Below, in pieces: positions 9,155 through 19,132 of a stretch of DNA of 64,000 nucleotides. Source of the DNA: Bacteroidales bacterium (lineage in GTDB: Bacteria; Bacteroidota; Bacteroidia; Bacteroidales; JAADGE01); the NCBI GenBank assembly GCA_021108035.1, contig JAIORQ010000055.1:28003-92002 (forward strand). The letters run 5' to 3'. The notes below the pieces were generated by a model. It had not been told where the DNA came from, did no database searches, and saw only the letters and a list, made by a program, of their open reading frames with translations. Within the stretch, counting starts at the first letter, position 1. The number at the start of each line of letters is the position of its first letter. The translations under genes were made by a program, and so were the position numbers.

Positions 9155-9306
9155 CTATTTGTAACACGGTACGTCAGTGCCGTGACAAAAAACGATATTA
9201 GATAATGAGTTCCGTAGGAACGTTCTTACATAACTCTTATTAATATTCTTTTAATCACGGCATGGCTGTCAAGATTTTTTTTACACGTCTGCTGTGTTAC
9301 AAATAG
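9155..9306. repeat. Palindromic REP/MITE-like element upstream of parC
   Basis: This element lies in the 515-base gap 8932-9446. Its ends are a perfect 13-bp inverted repeat, CTATTTGTAACAC (9155-9167) and GTGTTACAAATAG (9294-9306). Within and beside it are short palindromes: ATCCGTAGGAT just outside the left end, GTTCCGTAGGAAC at 9209-9221, and CACGG...CCGTG at 9166-9184. Repeats with a CCGTAGGA core beside TATTTGTAACAC are familiar in Bacteroidota intergenic DNA, which I state from memory. I see no coding region in the remainder of the gap. Confidence 0.6.
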
Positions 9307-9446
9307 CGGTATTACTTTTGCAATTAATCAAAAGGGACAAATAATGAGTTTAAAAGCAGAACAAATATTATTATATAATTTGGAAAACTTGATAGAAAAT
9401 GATTGAATAACATCATAATACCAACAACAAAACCACAAATAAAACA

Positions 9447-12263
9447 ATGGCAGAAAAAGATAATATACAAGAACTCCAAGACCAAAATAATAAGGAATAT
9501 AAAGTAAAATATATCTCCGGAATGTTTAAAAATTGGTTTTTAGATTATGCATCATATGTAATTCTTGAAAGAGCAGTTCCGCATATTTCTGACGGACTTA
9601 AACCTGTTCAAAAACGTATTTTGCATTCAATGAAACGTATGGATGACGGCAGGTATAACAAAGTTGCAAATATTATCGGACATACCATGCAATTTCATCC
9701 TCACGGCGATGCCTCTATCGGTGATGCACTTGTTCAACTCGGGCAGAAAGATTTACTGATTGATATGCAAGGAAACTGGGGAAATATCTTAACCGGCGAC
9801 AGTGCTGCCGCACCAAGATATATCGAAGCTCGCTTATCAAAATTTGCTCTTGATGTTGTTTTTAATCCGAAAACTACTGTATGGAAACAGTCTTATGACG
9901 GCAGAAATAAAGAACCGGTTCATTTACCCGTTAAATTTCCTTTATTATTAGCCCAAGGTGTCGAAGGAATTGCTGTTGGTTTGGCTTCTAAAATAATGCC
10001 TCATAATTTTAATGAACTTATTGATGCTTCAATTAATCATTTAAAAGGTAAGGATTTTGAAATATTACCTGACTTCCAAACTGCCGGATTAGCAGATTTT
10101 TCTGATTATAATGACGGCAAAAGAGGAGGCAAAGTAAGAGTAAGAGCAAGAATTTCTAAACAGGATAACAAAACTTTAGTAATTTCTGAAATACCTTTCG
10201 GAAAAACAACTTCATCTCTCATTGAATCAATTGTTTATGCAAATGATAAAGGAAAAATAAAAATCAAGAAAATTGAAGATAATACATCAGACAAAGTTGA
10301 GATTTTAATACACCTGCCTCCGGATGTATCTTCAGATAAAATGATTGATGCCCTTTATGCGGTAACCGATTGCGAATTATCAATTTCGCCGAATACAACA
10401 GTTATTATCGGTGAAAAACCAAGGTTCCTCGGTGTTTCGGAAATATTGAGATTCTCAACCGACAATACTTTAGATTTGTTGAAATCGGAACTTGAAATAA
10501 GAATGTCGGAATTAGAAGAATCGTGGCATTTATCTTCATTAGAGAAAATATTTATTGAAAACAGAATTTACAATGATATTGAAGATTGCGAAACTTGGGA
10601 TTGCATTATCGAAACCATTGATAAAGGTCTGAAACCGTTTACAAAGAAGTTGAAAAGAGAAGTTACCGTTGAAGACATCACACGTCTTACAGAAATAAAA
10701 ATTAAAAGAATTTCGAAATACGATGCCTTTAAAGCCGACAGATATCTACAATCTGTTATTGAAGAAATTAAACAAATTAAATATAATCTTGAGCATATAG
10801 TTGATTTTACAATTGATTATTTCAAAGATATTCAGAAAAAACACGGCAAAGGCAAAGAGCGAAAAACAGAAATAAGAAACTTTGAAGAAATTAAAGTGAG
10901 AAAAGTTGTTGTCAGAAATAAGAAGCTGTATGTCAATTATAAAGACGGTTTTGCCGGAATGTCTTTAAGGCAAGATGAATTTGTTGCAGATTGTTCTGAT
11001 ATTGACTTGGTAATTGTTTTCAGAAAAGACGGAACTTATTTTGTTAAACAAGTTGACGAAAGAATTTATATTGGAAAAGATGTTATCCATATTGATGTAT
11101 GGAAAAAAGATGATGACAGAACAATTTATAATACCATACATTTTGACGGAAAATCCGGTTACTGTTATATGAAACGATTTAATGTAAAGAGCATTATAAG
11201 AGATAAAGAATATAACTTAACCAAAGGAAAAAAAGGTTCAAAAGTTTTATGGTTCACAGCAAATCCAAACGGAGAAGCCGAAACTGTTAAAATAACACAC
11301 AGACCTCGTAAAAGGTTGAAAAATAAAGTAATAGAAATTGATTTTTCTGAATTGGCAATCAAAGGTAAGAAGTCAATGGGAAATATAGTTACTAAATACG
11401 GTGTTCAAAAAATAACATTAAAAGAAGAAGGTATATCAACTCTCGGCGGACGAGAAATTTGGTTTGACCATGAAGTTTTTAAATTAAATCCTGACGGCAG
11501 AGGGGAGTATCTCGGTGAGTTTATTGCCGATGAAAAAATTCTGGTAATATATGATTCAGGAGAATTTCAAATAAAAACTTACGAACTTTCAAATCAATTT
11601 AATTCAGGAGTAGTTAATATTGAAAAATACAATCCTGAAAAAATATGGACTGCCGTATTTTATGAAGGAGAGCAAAAATTTAATTATATAAAAAGATTTA
11701 AATTTGAAGGAATTAACGGTAAAAATTCATTTATTGGCGAACATAAAGAATCTGAATTTATATTAATATCTGATAAAACAGCTCCTGAAATTCTTGTTGA
11801 ATTTGGAGGCAAGCATAAAAAAAGAGAAGATGAAATTATTGATGCAGAGGAATTTATATCAGAAAAAAGCGTTAAAGCACGAGGTAAAAGGCTGACTACA
11901 TACACTGTAAAAAAAATCACGGAAATAATTCAAGAAGAAGATGAAGATATGCAGGAAAATGAAATAAAGTCGGAACCGCCAATGAAAGTAATTTCAGAGG
12001 AAGATACAAAATATGATAAAGAAACGGTTGATAAAGAGGTAGTTAGTAAAGAAACAGTTAGCAAAGAAACCGCTAAAGAAACAGTCAGTAAAGAAATCGC
12101 TAAAGAAACAGCCGGTAAAGAAATCGCTAAAGAAACAGTCAGTAAAGAAATCGTTAAAGAAACAATCAGTAAAGAAACCGCTAAAGAAACAGTCAGTAAA
12201 GAACCTGAATTTGAAGTAATTAAAACAGACGCAAACGGTAAGCAGACAAAACTTGATATATAG
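9447..12263 (+). CDS. parC: DNA topoisomerase IV subunit A (ParC)
   Basis: This 938-residue protein is the DNA-breaking subunit of topoisomerase IV. The winged-helix breakage domain is clear: SDGLKPVQKRIL at 48-59, the quinolone-region HPHGDASIGDAL at 84-95, and AAPRYIEARLS at 121-131 with the catalytic Tyr125. The GyrA-box Q-R-R-G-G-K-G of gyrases is absent, which supports ParC. The C-terminal half carries beta-propeller-like segments. The last 80 or so residues form a low-complexity charged tail of KETVSKE-type repeats, an unusual addition. The protein pairs with ParE at 3963-5798. Confidence 0.92.
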   Translation: MAEKDNIQELQDQNNKEYKVKYISGMFKNWFLDYASYVILERAVPHISDGLKPVQKRILHSMKRMDDGRYNKVANIIGHTMQFHPHGDASIGDALVQLGQKDLLIDMQGNWGNILTGDSAAAPRYIEARLSKFALDVVFNPKTTVWKQSYDGRNKEPVHLPVKFPLLLAQGVEGIAVGLASKIMPHNFNELIDASINHLKGKDFEILPDFQTAGLADFSDYNDGKRGGKVRVRARISKQDNKTLVISEIPFGKTTSSLIESIVYANDKGKIKIKKIEDNTSDKVEILIHLPPDVSSDKMIDALYAVTDCELSISPNTTVIIGEKPRFLGVSEILRFSTDNTLDLLKSELEIRMSELEESWHLSSLEKIFIENRIYNDIEDCETWDCIIETIDKGLKPFTKKLKREVTVEDITRLTEIKIKRISKYDAFKADRYLQSVIEEIKQIKYNLEHIVDFTIDYFKDIQKKHGKGKERKTEIRNFEEIKVRKVVVRNKKLYVNYKDGFAGMSLRQDEFVADCSDIDLVIVFRKDGTYFVKQVDERIYIGKDVIHIDVWKKDDDRTIYNTIHFDGKSGYCYMKRFNVKSIIRDKEYNLTKGKKGSKVLWFTANPNGEAETVKITHRPRKRLKNKVIEIDFSELAIKGKKSMGNIVTKYGVQKITLKEEGISTLGGREIWFDHEVFKLNPDGRGEYLGEFIADEKILVIYDSGEFQIKTYELSNQFNSGVVNIEKYNPEKIWTAVFYEGEQKFNYIKRFKFEGINGKNSFIGEHKESEFILISDKTAPEILVEFGGKHKKREDEIIDAEEFISEKSVKARGKRLTTYTVKKITEIIQEEDEDMQENEIKSEPPMKVISEEDTKYDKETVDKEVVSKETVSKETAKETVSKEIAKETAGKEIAKETVSKEIVKETISKETAKETVSKEPEFEVIKTDANGKQTKLDI
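12016..12205 (+). repeat. Degenerate 27-bp tandem repeat encoding the ParC tail
   Basis: The codons for the ParC C-terminal tail repeat with a period near 27 bases (nine residues, AKETVSKEI-like), built from AAAGAAACAGTCAGT-type units. The copies differ by single bases. All units are in frame, so copy-number change would only lengthen or shorten the tail. Confidence 0.75.
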
Positions 12264-12271
12264 TTAATAAA

Positions 12272-12351
12272 GTGAAGGCTTGGTTAAGGAATTTAAAATA
12301 TTGACATTATAAAATTTTTATTTTCACCATTTTATATATCCAAGCCTTCAC
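12272..12351 (+). terminator. Inverted repeat downstream of parC
   Basis: A perfect 12-bp inverted repeat, GTGAAGGCTTGG (12272-12283) and CCAAGCCTTCAC (12340-12351), begins nine bases after the parC stop. The 56-base loop is long for an intrinsic terminator, and no T-run follows, so it may be a small palindromic element. The rest of the gap to 12580 has only a 14-base direct repeat, AATCTGCATCAATC at 12465-12478 and 12480-12493. Confidence 0.4.
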
Positions 12352-12580
12352 AATTTCTGCAAAATGGCTGACATTACAGACAAACACTAATTCAGATGTA
12401 TAAATATTAAACCTAAATAATTGAATATTAGAAGTATCCGTGCCGCGATTGTTAAACCTTTATCAATCTGCATCAATCCAATCTGCATCAATCTTATTCA
12501 TATTATCAAAAAAATTTGCATATTTTAAAAAGAGTTTATTATTTTAGTAAGTTTAATTATTAAATCCAAAAACTCTCAAT

Positions 12581-15193
12581 ATGAAAATAAGAGAAATTAC
12601 ACAAAAGAAAATGCCCCTTTCATTTATAATGCCAATAATCTTAGTTTTATGTTTTATTTTCAATGTTAATAGTGTGTACTCCCAAAACCTGCCCACATCA
12701 GCAGATAATACAGTTACAGGCTTTGAAGACAATATTTATGTTTTCAGTGAAACTGACTTCCCTTATAATGATGCTGACGGGGATCCTTTTACGCAAGTAA
12801 GAATATATAATTCATCATCTTTAAATATGTTTTATGACGCAGACAATGATAATATTTTAGATGAAGGAGAAGGTATTACTAATATGGAAATTCTTACAGA
12901 AAATATTCCTTTATTAAAATATTTACCTCCGCAAGATTTATATGGAAACTATTATGGAGCAATTTGTTCTTTCCGAGTTCATGACGGAAATGACGGGTAT
13001 CAAAATGGATCTCAAAATATGTTTATTGACATAATCCCGATAAACGACGAACCCCTTTTCACGCTAGGAGCAAATCAATTTATCACCGAAAATGCAGGTG
13101 CACAAACAGTACCGGCTTGGGCAACACACATCAATCAGGGCGGAAGTTTTTATGAAGACGGACAAACATTAACATTTCATCTGTCAAACGATAACAATTC
13201 TTTCTTTGCGGAACAACCTGCAGTAGATGTTACAAGCGGAAACTTAACTTATGCAACAGCATCGGATGCCTACGGAACTGTATATGTTGAAATATATTTG
13301 ACCGACGACGGAGGAACAACAAACGGAGGTGATGATACAAGCCCTACATATACTTTTACCGTAACTGTAATAGGATCGTCCTTATGGAGCAGGCAAGATG
13401 AAAATACAGTGTTATTGAACTTATCAGATAATGTTGGAATAGGAACAAATAACCCTAAAAAAAGTTTACATATTTATACATATATAGATGATATTGGTCC
13501 TATAAAAAAATCAACATTAAGACTTCAAAATTATTATGAAGTTTCGGGATCAGGGGAAGGAACAACACCTCCGATTCCTGTCGCAAAAAATAATTCTGTT
13601 TGGGATATTGAGAATAATAAGAATTATCTTAATTTTAAATACGGAAAAGGATCAGTTGAACATCCTGTTGTTACAAAAATCAGTTTTGATAAAACCGGTA
13701 GAATAGGTATAGGAACAAGCGAACCGCAAACGCAACTTCATATAAAAAATGATGATGCTTCAATAATTCGTTTAGAAACTATCTATGATAACGGAACAAC
13801 GCCCGGTAATGGCAACGGCAACGGTAATTCAAATAAAAGTATTGTACCTGCAAGCTGTGATTTAAGAATGGAAGAAACAACTTTACATTTTGATTTTACA
13901 CGAAACAGTTCTTATCTTCCCTCAAAATTTAAATTCTTAAGCAACGGAACATTAACAGCAACAAAATTTGTAGGTGACGGTTCGGGTTTAACTAATGTTG
14001 CAGGTGCATGGGATACAAACGGAGATAATATTTATTATGATGCGGGGAATGTTGGGATAAAAACTCCAAATCCGGAAGGACAATTACAAATAAATTCTAT
14101 TCGCCCTGTTATCATAAAAAATAACGGCGGAAGCGGTATTTACGGAAGTGAAATCGGATTTAATGCAGTATTAAATACACATGTATCACCAAATAAGTTT
14201 AAGAAACTCGGCGGTACCATACAAAAAGGCGGTGCTGTTATAGTAACCGATCAATATGGCAGTATGTATTTTCAAACATACAATGCAGGAACAGAAAATG
14301 AATCTGTAATAAATTATGCTCCTCAAGTAACATTTAAGAACAACGGCAATGTAGGAATTGGGACAACAAGCCCCGGATCTAAACTGCATATTGATTATAA
14401 TTCAAACAGAGATATAAGCAAAAAAGCATTATACAGTATATTATCTACACAAACAACTGCAAATGTTACAAGTTATGATAAAGCTGTTTTTGCAAGATTA
14501 ACTTCATACAGTATTCCTTCAGGTATTACAGACTCCGGCTATAAAATTGCTTTGGATGCAAGTTCTTATTCTACAGAAACAAATTTTGCCGGAACATTAA
14601 ACAGTAGTTACGGTGTTTGGGCAAGAGCAGGGATTTATAATGCTTCAAGCGGTGCCAAAATAAATAATGCTATAGCAGTTAATGCACAAGTATTAGATAA
14701 TGTAAGCGGTACAACAATTGAAAATGCTTATGGTGTTTATATTAATACAGGAGGTTACGGATTGACTACCGTGAATAACAGATATGACCTGTATGCAGGA
14801 ACATCCTCTGCTAAAAATTATTTTGCGGGTAATGTAGGAATAGGAACTTCAAACCCGGATGAAAAATTAACTGTAAACGGAAATGTAACAATTAACAACG
14901 ACCTTTGGGTAAAACAAGATATTTGGGTACAGACAACTTCACCATGGGGCGATTATGTTTTTGATAAAGATTATAAACTGATGCCTTTATACAAACTTGA
15001 AAAATTTATCAAAAATTACAAACATTTACCCGGCATACCTTCTGCAAAAGATATTAAAGAAAAAGGGTTAAACCTTGCCGATACTGATGCTGCACAAATG
15101 GTAAAAATTGAAGAACTTACGCTTTATATAATTGAGCAAAATAAACGCATCGAAAAATTAGAAAAACAAATTAAAGAACTTCAAATACAATAA
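12581..15193 (+). CDS. Exported GIGT-repeat protein with cadherin-like N-terminus and endosialidase-chaperone-like C-terminus
   Basis: The 870-residue protein has an N-terminal hydrophobic signal ending at about residue 35 (VYSQ). Residues about 40-265 look like two cadherin/VCBS-type Ig domains (DADGDPF, INDEPLF, LTDDGG). Then come at least four NVGIGTxxP units with following LHI or LTV strands, the pattern of phage tail-fibre-like proteins. The end resembles the C-terminal block typical of Bacteroidota fibre proteins: YVFDKDYKLMPL, KHLPGIPSA, then an IEELTLYIIEQNKRIEKLE coiled coil. In phage fibres such ends can be self-cleaving trimerisation chaperones, but activity here is unproven. The lipase-like gene starts three bases after its stop, so the two are probably cotranscribed. 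Confidence 0.75.
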   Translation: MKIREITQKKMPLSFIMPIILVLCFIFNVNSVYSQNLPTSADNTVTGFEDNIYVFSETDFPYNDADGDPFTQVRIYNSSSLNMFYDADNDNILDEGEGITNMEILTENIPLLKYLPPQDLYGNYYGAICSFRVHDGNDGYQNGSQNMFIDIIPINDEPLFTLGANQFITENAGAQTVPAWATHINQGGSFYEDGQTLTFHLSNDNNSFFAEQPAVDVTSGNLTYATASDAYGTVYVEIYLTDDGGTTNGGDDTSPTYTFTVTVIGSSLWSRQDENTVLLNLSDNVGIGTNNPKKSLHIYTYIDDIGPIKKSTLRLQNYYEVSGSGEGTTPPIPVAKNNSVWDIENNKNYLNFKYGKGSVEHPVVTKISFDKTGRIGIGTSEPQTQLHIKNDDASIIRLETIYDNGTTPGNGNGNGNSNKSIVPASCDLRMEETTLHFDFTRNSSYLPSKFKFLSNGTLTATKFVGDGSGLTNVAGAWDTNGDNIYYDAGNVGIKTPNPEGQLQINSIRPVIIKNNGGSGIYGSEIGFNAVLNTHVSPNKFKKLGGTIQKGGAVIVTDQYGSMYFQTYNAGTENESVINYAPQVTFKNNGNVGIGTTSPGSKLHIDYNSNRDISKKALYSILSTQTTANVTSYDKAVFARLTSYSIPSGITDSGYKIALDASSYSTETNFAGTLNSSYGVWARAGIYNASSGAKINNAIAVNAQVLDNVSGTTIENAYGVYINTGGYGLTTVNNRYDLYAGTSSAKNYFAGNVGIGTSNPDEKLTVNGNVTINNDLWVKQDIWVQTTSPWGDYVFDKDYKLMPLYKLEKFIKNYKHLPGIPSAKDIKEKGLNLADTDAAQMVKIEELTLYIIEQNKRIEKLEKQIKELQIQ

Positions 15194-15196
15194 ATT

Positions 15197-17698
15197 ATGA
15201 AGAAGTTATTTTTATTTTCAATATTGTTGATTTTGTTCGGTAATTCTTTTTCACAAATTGAAACAGTTGAAACATTAGAAGATCATCAAGCAATATTTTC
15301 CGAAATTGATATATCAAAAATTACAACAGGGATACTTTACGACAGAATTATTCCTCTATCCGAGATTGAAAAATATACCGGAGAAAATACAGATGCAATT
15401 TGCACTAAAAACAAATGGAAACAAATGTATTTTGAATTGCAAAATGCAAGTTATGTTAAAGATACTGTAAATATGCCGGAATTAGATTTTATTTTCGGCA
15501 GAAAAAACAGATTTACAAACGGAAAATTGATACCGATATATTTGCTGAATTATAAATACAATAAAATCAAAGAAAATGCACTTGAAAATGAATTAATAAT
15601 TTTACAAAACAATAAAATTATTGAAAACCCCGCAAAAAGCGAAACACCATACGAAACAAAAAGAGTATTTGCTGCAACACCTTATAAAGCACGCACATAC
15701 TACGGCAATGACTTTGCATTTATTTTTAACGATAATTTTTTATATACAAACACCGATGAAATAATAACAGATATTTATGTTGATTTTGACGACGGTTTCG
15801 GAGAAATAAAAGCAGCAAAAGATAAAACATTATTTGTAAGTTATGCAGAAACAGGAAAAAAAACAATTACAGTTAAAGCGATAACACAAAACAATGATAC
15901 ATTAAATTCAAAATTTGCATTTAATGTAAAAGCAAAAGATGTACCCGAATATACCATTACAAGATTTGAAACAGATGAAATTGTAGGGATAAGATATTTT
16001 TGCCCGTATTTCGGAGTATATGTACCTATTCCGTTTGCATGTCCGGATGATGTTGTTATTGAAAATGTTTGCAGAAAAGGCGGCAGTTTATATCATTTCA
16101 AATCACCTCACACACCAAGTGTTATTGAAAACAGTATTTTAATTGTTGAAGGTTTTGACTTAAATGATGACCATTTTGCCGAAAAACTTTATGAAATCTT
16201 TAACAAACAACAACTTGCTGATTGCATTTTAGATAATAATTATGATATTTTTATTGCAAACTTTGATGTTCCTTCTGATTATATTGCAAATAATGCAATA
16301 TTTATTGAAAACGTTATAAATCATATAAATAATATCAAAAGTAATAAAAATGAACTGATAATTGCAGGTGGAAGTATGGGAGGTTTAGTTTCAAGGTATG
16401 CAATAACAAAAATGGAACAAAACAATGAAGATACAGAAACACGACTTTGGATTTCATTTGATGCTCCCCAAGAAGGAGCTAATATTCCTTTAGGAATACA
16501 ATATTGGTTTGAAGATTTAGCAGATTTTATAAGTTTTATTAATAGCGAGTATGAAAGTCCATTTGATGTACCTGCTGCAAAACAAATGTTAATTTATCAT
16601 CATAGCCATTATCCTTCAGCATCACCGGAACGAAGTGCATTTGTTGCCGATCTTAACAACAAAGGATGGCCTCAAACATGCCGTAATATAGGCATTACAA
16701 ACGGTGCATCTGACGGAACAGGACAAGGTTATTCACCCGGCAGTAAAATACTGGCTTATAATATAAATGCATTAGTTTGGCAAAGATATTTTACAGCATG
16801 GGCAGTACCGGACGGCGGTAATAATTATGTTATTTTTCAAAGAAAAAAAAGAAATGAAATTATTCATGAAAAAAAAGTAACAAACACAGACCCGATCGAT
16901 ACAGCACCCGGAGGTTTTAGTCCAACAATGAAAGCAATTGGAGAAGGTGATGATGCTTTTTGGGATTGGGTGCATGAACACACACCCTTTAATATTGATA
17001 TGTTAGTGAATTATCAAAACAACCACGCATTTATACCCGCAATTTCTGCTCTTGCTCTTGATGTAGATGATTATTATTATAAATTTGGTACTGTTCCAGA
17101 ACAAATTCTTCTTAATAAAACTCCTTTTGATAAATTATATTTCCCAACTACGAATATATCAAATGAACCACACGTATGGGTATCAAATAAAACTGCAATT
17201 AATATACTTGATGAATTTATACCCGATTATCTTGTACTTGACGGACACGATTGGACCCAAGGAGAAATATCGGCAGAAGTAAGCATAAGAATGACAAACG
17301 GTTTTCATGCTTCAGCAAATGACCAAGTTCACTTATTCCTTGACGAAATTGATAAAAGCTTGCTTATTAATGAAGGGTGGAGCAAAAGCAATAATAAGAA
17401 CATTGTTCAAGAAAACAACTATAAACAAAACAATCTTGTAAATATAAATGAAGATGATTTTATAATTTATCCCAATCCCACAAACGGCGTTTTTACAATC
17501 AGCTGTGAAAATTCTCCCTTTAAAAAGGAGATTAGGGAGATTTTGATTACCGATATAACAGGAAAAATTGTATATTCAAAAAATCATATTGATAACAATG
17601 AAATTACAATAAATATTTCATCAGAAAAATCAGGTATTTATTTTTTAAAATTTATTTCGAATAATAAAATAATAAACAGTAAAATTATCAAGCTATGA
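15197..17698 (+). CDS. T9SS-exported alpha/beta-hydrolase (lipase/esterase-like)
   Basis: The 833-residue protein has a signal peptide (residues 1-20, ending SFSQ) and a beta-rich middle with a PKD-like segment (residues about 195-250). An alpha/beta hydrolase domain contains the nucleophile motif GGSMGG with Ser393. The conserved IIAGGSMGGLVSRYA block and the later HDW and HAS motifs fit a lipase or PGAP1-like esterase; the acid and histidine of the triad are not pinned down. The last 75 or so residues are a type A T9SS sorting domain (YPNPTNGVF, then ITGKIVYSKN, then GIYFLKF), so it should be secreted and surface-anchored or released. Its stop overlaps the next gene's ATG by four bases. The 3' end has been copied twice downstream. 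Confidence 0.8.
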   Translation: MKKLFLFSILLILFGNSFSQIETVETLEDHQAIFSEIDISKITTGILYDRIIPLSEIEKYTGENTDAICTKNKWKQMYFELQNASYVKDTVNMPELDFIFGRKNRFTNGKLIPIYLLNYKYNKIKENALENELIILQNNKIIENPAKSETPYETKRVFAATPYKARTYYGNDFAFIFNDNFLYTNTDEIITDIYVDFDDGFGEIKAAKDKTLFVSYAETGKKTITVKAITQNNDTLNSKFAFNVKAKDVPEYTITRFETDEIVGIRYFCPYFGVYVPIPFACPDDVVIENVCRKGGSLYHFKSPHTPSVIENSILIVEGFDLNDDHFAEKLYEIFNKQQLADCILDNNYDIFIANFDVPSDYIANNAIFIENVINHINNIKSNKNELIIAGGSMGGLVSRYAITKMEQNNEDTETRLWISFDAPQEGANIPLGIQYWFEDLADFISFINSEYESPFDVPAAKQMLIYHHSHYPSASPERSAFVADLNNKGWPQTCRNIGITNGASDGTGQGYSPGSKILAYNINALVWQRYFTAWAVPDGGNNYVIFQRKKRNEIIHEKKVTNTDPIDTAPGGFSPTMKAIGEGDDAFWDWVHEHTPFNIDMLVNYQNNHAFIPAISALALDVDDYYYKFGTVPEQILLNKTPFDKLYFPTTNISNEPHVWVSNKTAINILDEFIPDYLVLDGHDWTQGEISAEVSIRMTNGFHASANDQVHLFLDEIDKSLLINEGWSKSNNKNIVQENNYKQNNLVNINEDDFIIYPNPTNGVFTISCENSPFKKEIREILITDITGKIVYSKNHIDNNEITINISSEKSGIYFLKFISNNKIINSKIIKL

Positions 17699-18387
17699 AA
17701 TTATATAAACTATTAACACTAATTATTTTAAGTACATTATTTCTGCAATCTTGTGAAAGATTATTAACAGGCAGAAGCAATAAAAATAAAGTTCACGGAA
17801 CTGTTACAGATAAAGAAACAGGTGAAGCAATAAAAGATGTAAAACTTACAATATACATAGAAGATTTTGACCGCACAAACGGAGAAGATGAAGTAACAGA
17901 ACATTTTGCATATACAGATGATAACGGAGATTATGACTTAAAATTTAAAAGAGAAGACGGAACACATTACTATATTAAACCAACACATGAAGATTATGTT
18001 TATGGTATAAAAAACGGATGGTATCCGAATTTAGAAAATGGTCTTGAAAATGAAATAAATTTTGAAATGGAGGAAATAGATATTGTAAAGATTTCCGGTT
18101 CTGTTATAGGTCCTTATGATAATATTGAGAATGCAAAAGTTTCTGTTCTTAAAAGAAATAACGACAATACAAATTACCCGCAAACAACCGGAACAGAAGT
18201 CTTTTCAAACACATCAGGTGAATTTTATATTGAATTTGAAGGAGATGAAAACTATGAATTTTTCTTAAAACCTGAAAAAGAAGGATATTATTTTGAAAAT
18301 TATGATGGTTTGGATTATGTAGAAGTTGATAATTTAAATCCGGGATATATAATTAGTATATATTTCCATATGAGTGAAAATGATTAA
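17695..18387 (+). CDS. Small lipoprotein with carboxypeptidase-regulatory-like domain, copy 1
   Basis: The 230-residue protein has a lipoprotein signal with lipobox FLQSC (Cys20). A beta-sandwich of the carboxypeptidase-regulatory type follows (HGTVTDKETGEAIKDVKLTI, then YTDDNGDYDLKF). The C-terminal 100 residues form a second, related Ig-like domain (ISGSVIGPYDNIENAKVSVL). The start overlaps the lipase stop (ATGA), so the two are translationally coupled. The first 370 bases are essentially identical in DNA to copy 2, with differences only in the first 16 codons, while the C-terminal domain is different. Its partner role with the hydrolase is inferred from the repeated linkage only. Confidence 0.72.
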   Translation: MKLYKLLTLIILSTLFLQSCERLLTGRSNKNKVHGTVTDKETGEAIKDVKLTIYIEDFDRTNGEDEVTEHFAYTDDNGDYDLKFKREDGTHYYIKPTHEDYVYGIKNGWYPNLENGLENEINFEMEEIDIVKISGSVIGPYDNIENAKVSVLKRNNDNTNYPQTTGTEVFSNTSGEFYIEFEGDENYEFFLKPEKEGYYFENYDGLDYVEVDNLNPGYIISIYFHMSEND

Positions 18388-18401
18388 AATATTATCAAGC
18401 T

Positions 18402-19103
18402 ATGAAAGCATATAAACTATTAACACTAATTATTTTAAGTGCATTATTTCTGCAATCTTGTGAAAGATTATTAACAGGCAGAAGCAATAAAAATAAAGTT
18501 CACGGAACTGTTACAGATAAAGAAACAGGTGAAGCAATAAAAGATGTAAAACTTACAATATACATAGAAGATTTTGACCGCACAAACGGAGAAGATGAAG
18601 TAACAGAACATTTTGCATATACAGATGATAACGGAGATTATGACTTAAAATTTAAAAGAGAAGACGGAACACATTACTATATTAAACCAACACATGAAGA
18701 TTATGTTTATGGTATAAAAAACGGATGGTATCCGAATTTAGAAAATGGTCTTGAAAATGAAATAAATTTTGAAATGGAAAAAAGGGGAGTTGTAAAAATT
18801 AAAGGAGACGCAAGATTTGAGTTTGATGATACTTTTGTTTGGTTAGAGAATGTTAGGATATTTGTTTTAAAAAGAGTTATCGGAAATACAAACTATCCTG
18901 AATCAATTGGGATAGAGACATATACAAATAATTTAGGAGAATTTAATATTGAGTTTGAAGGGGATGAAGAATTTGAGTTTTTCTTAAAACCGGAAAAAAC
19001 CGGTTATTATTATGAATGGAATGAATTAGATTATTTACAAGTTAATAATGTCAATCCCGGATATGAAATTAGTGTAACAATTGTTATGAAAATACATAAT
19101 TAA
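18402..19103 (+). CDS. Small lipoprotein with carboxypeptidase-regulatory-like domain, copy 2
   Basis: The 233-residue paralogue of copy 1 starts 14 bases after its stop. Residues about 17-124 are identical to copy 1 at protein level and, as far as I can follow by eye, at DNA level. After FEME the sequence switches abruptly to a different second domain (VKIKGDARFEFDDTFVWLENV) that shares only the EFEFFLKPEK-type end motif. The lipobox FLQSC is kept. Such a sharp boundary between identical and diverged parts points to recent duplication plus conversion or recombination. No function can be assigned beyond a surface or periplasmic lipoprotein. Confidence 0.72.
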   Translation: MKAYKLLTLIILSALFLQSCERLLTGRSNKNKVHGTVTDKETGEAIKDVKLTIYIEDFDRTNGEDEVTEHFAYTDDNGDYDLKFKREDGTHYYIKPTHEDYVYGIKNGWYPNLENGLENEINFEMEKRGVVKIKGDARFEFDDTFVWLENVRIFVLKRVIGNTNYPESIGIETYTNNLGEFNIEFEGDEEFEFFLKPEKTGYYYEWNELDYLQVNNVNPGYEISVTIVMKIHN

Positions 19104-19132
19104 AATCAATTAATTAAAACCCATGAATTATA

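Noticed and set aside
12465..12493. Direct repeat AATCTGCATCAATC as a possible iteron origin
   Set aside because: There are only two copies with a single-base gap, no AT-rich initiator region with a replication gene, and no DnaA-box cluster.
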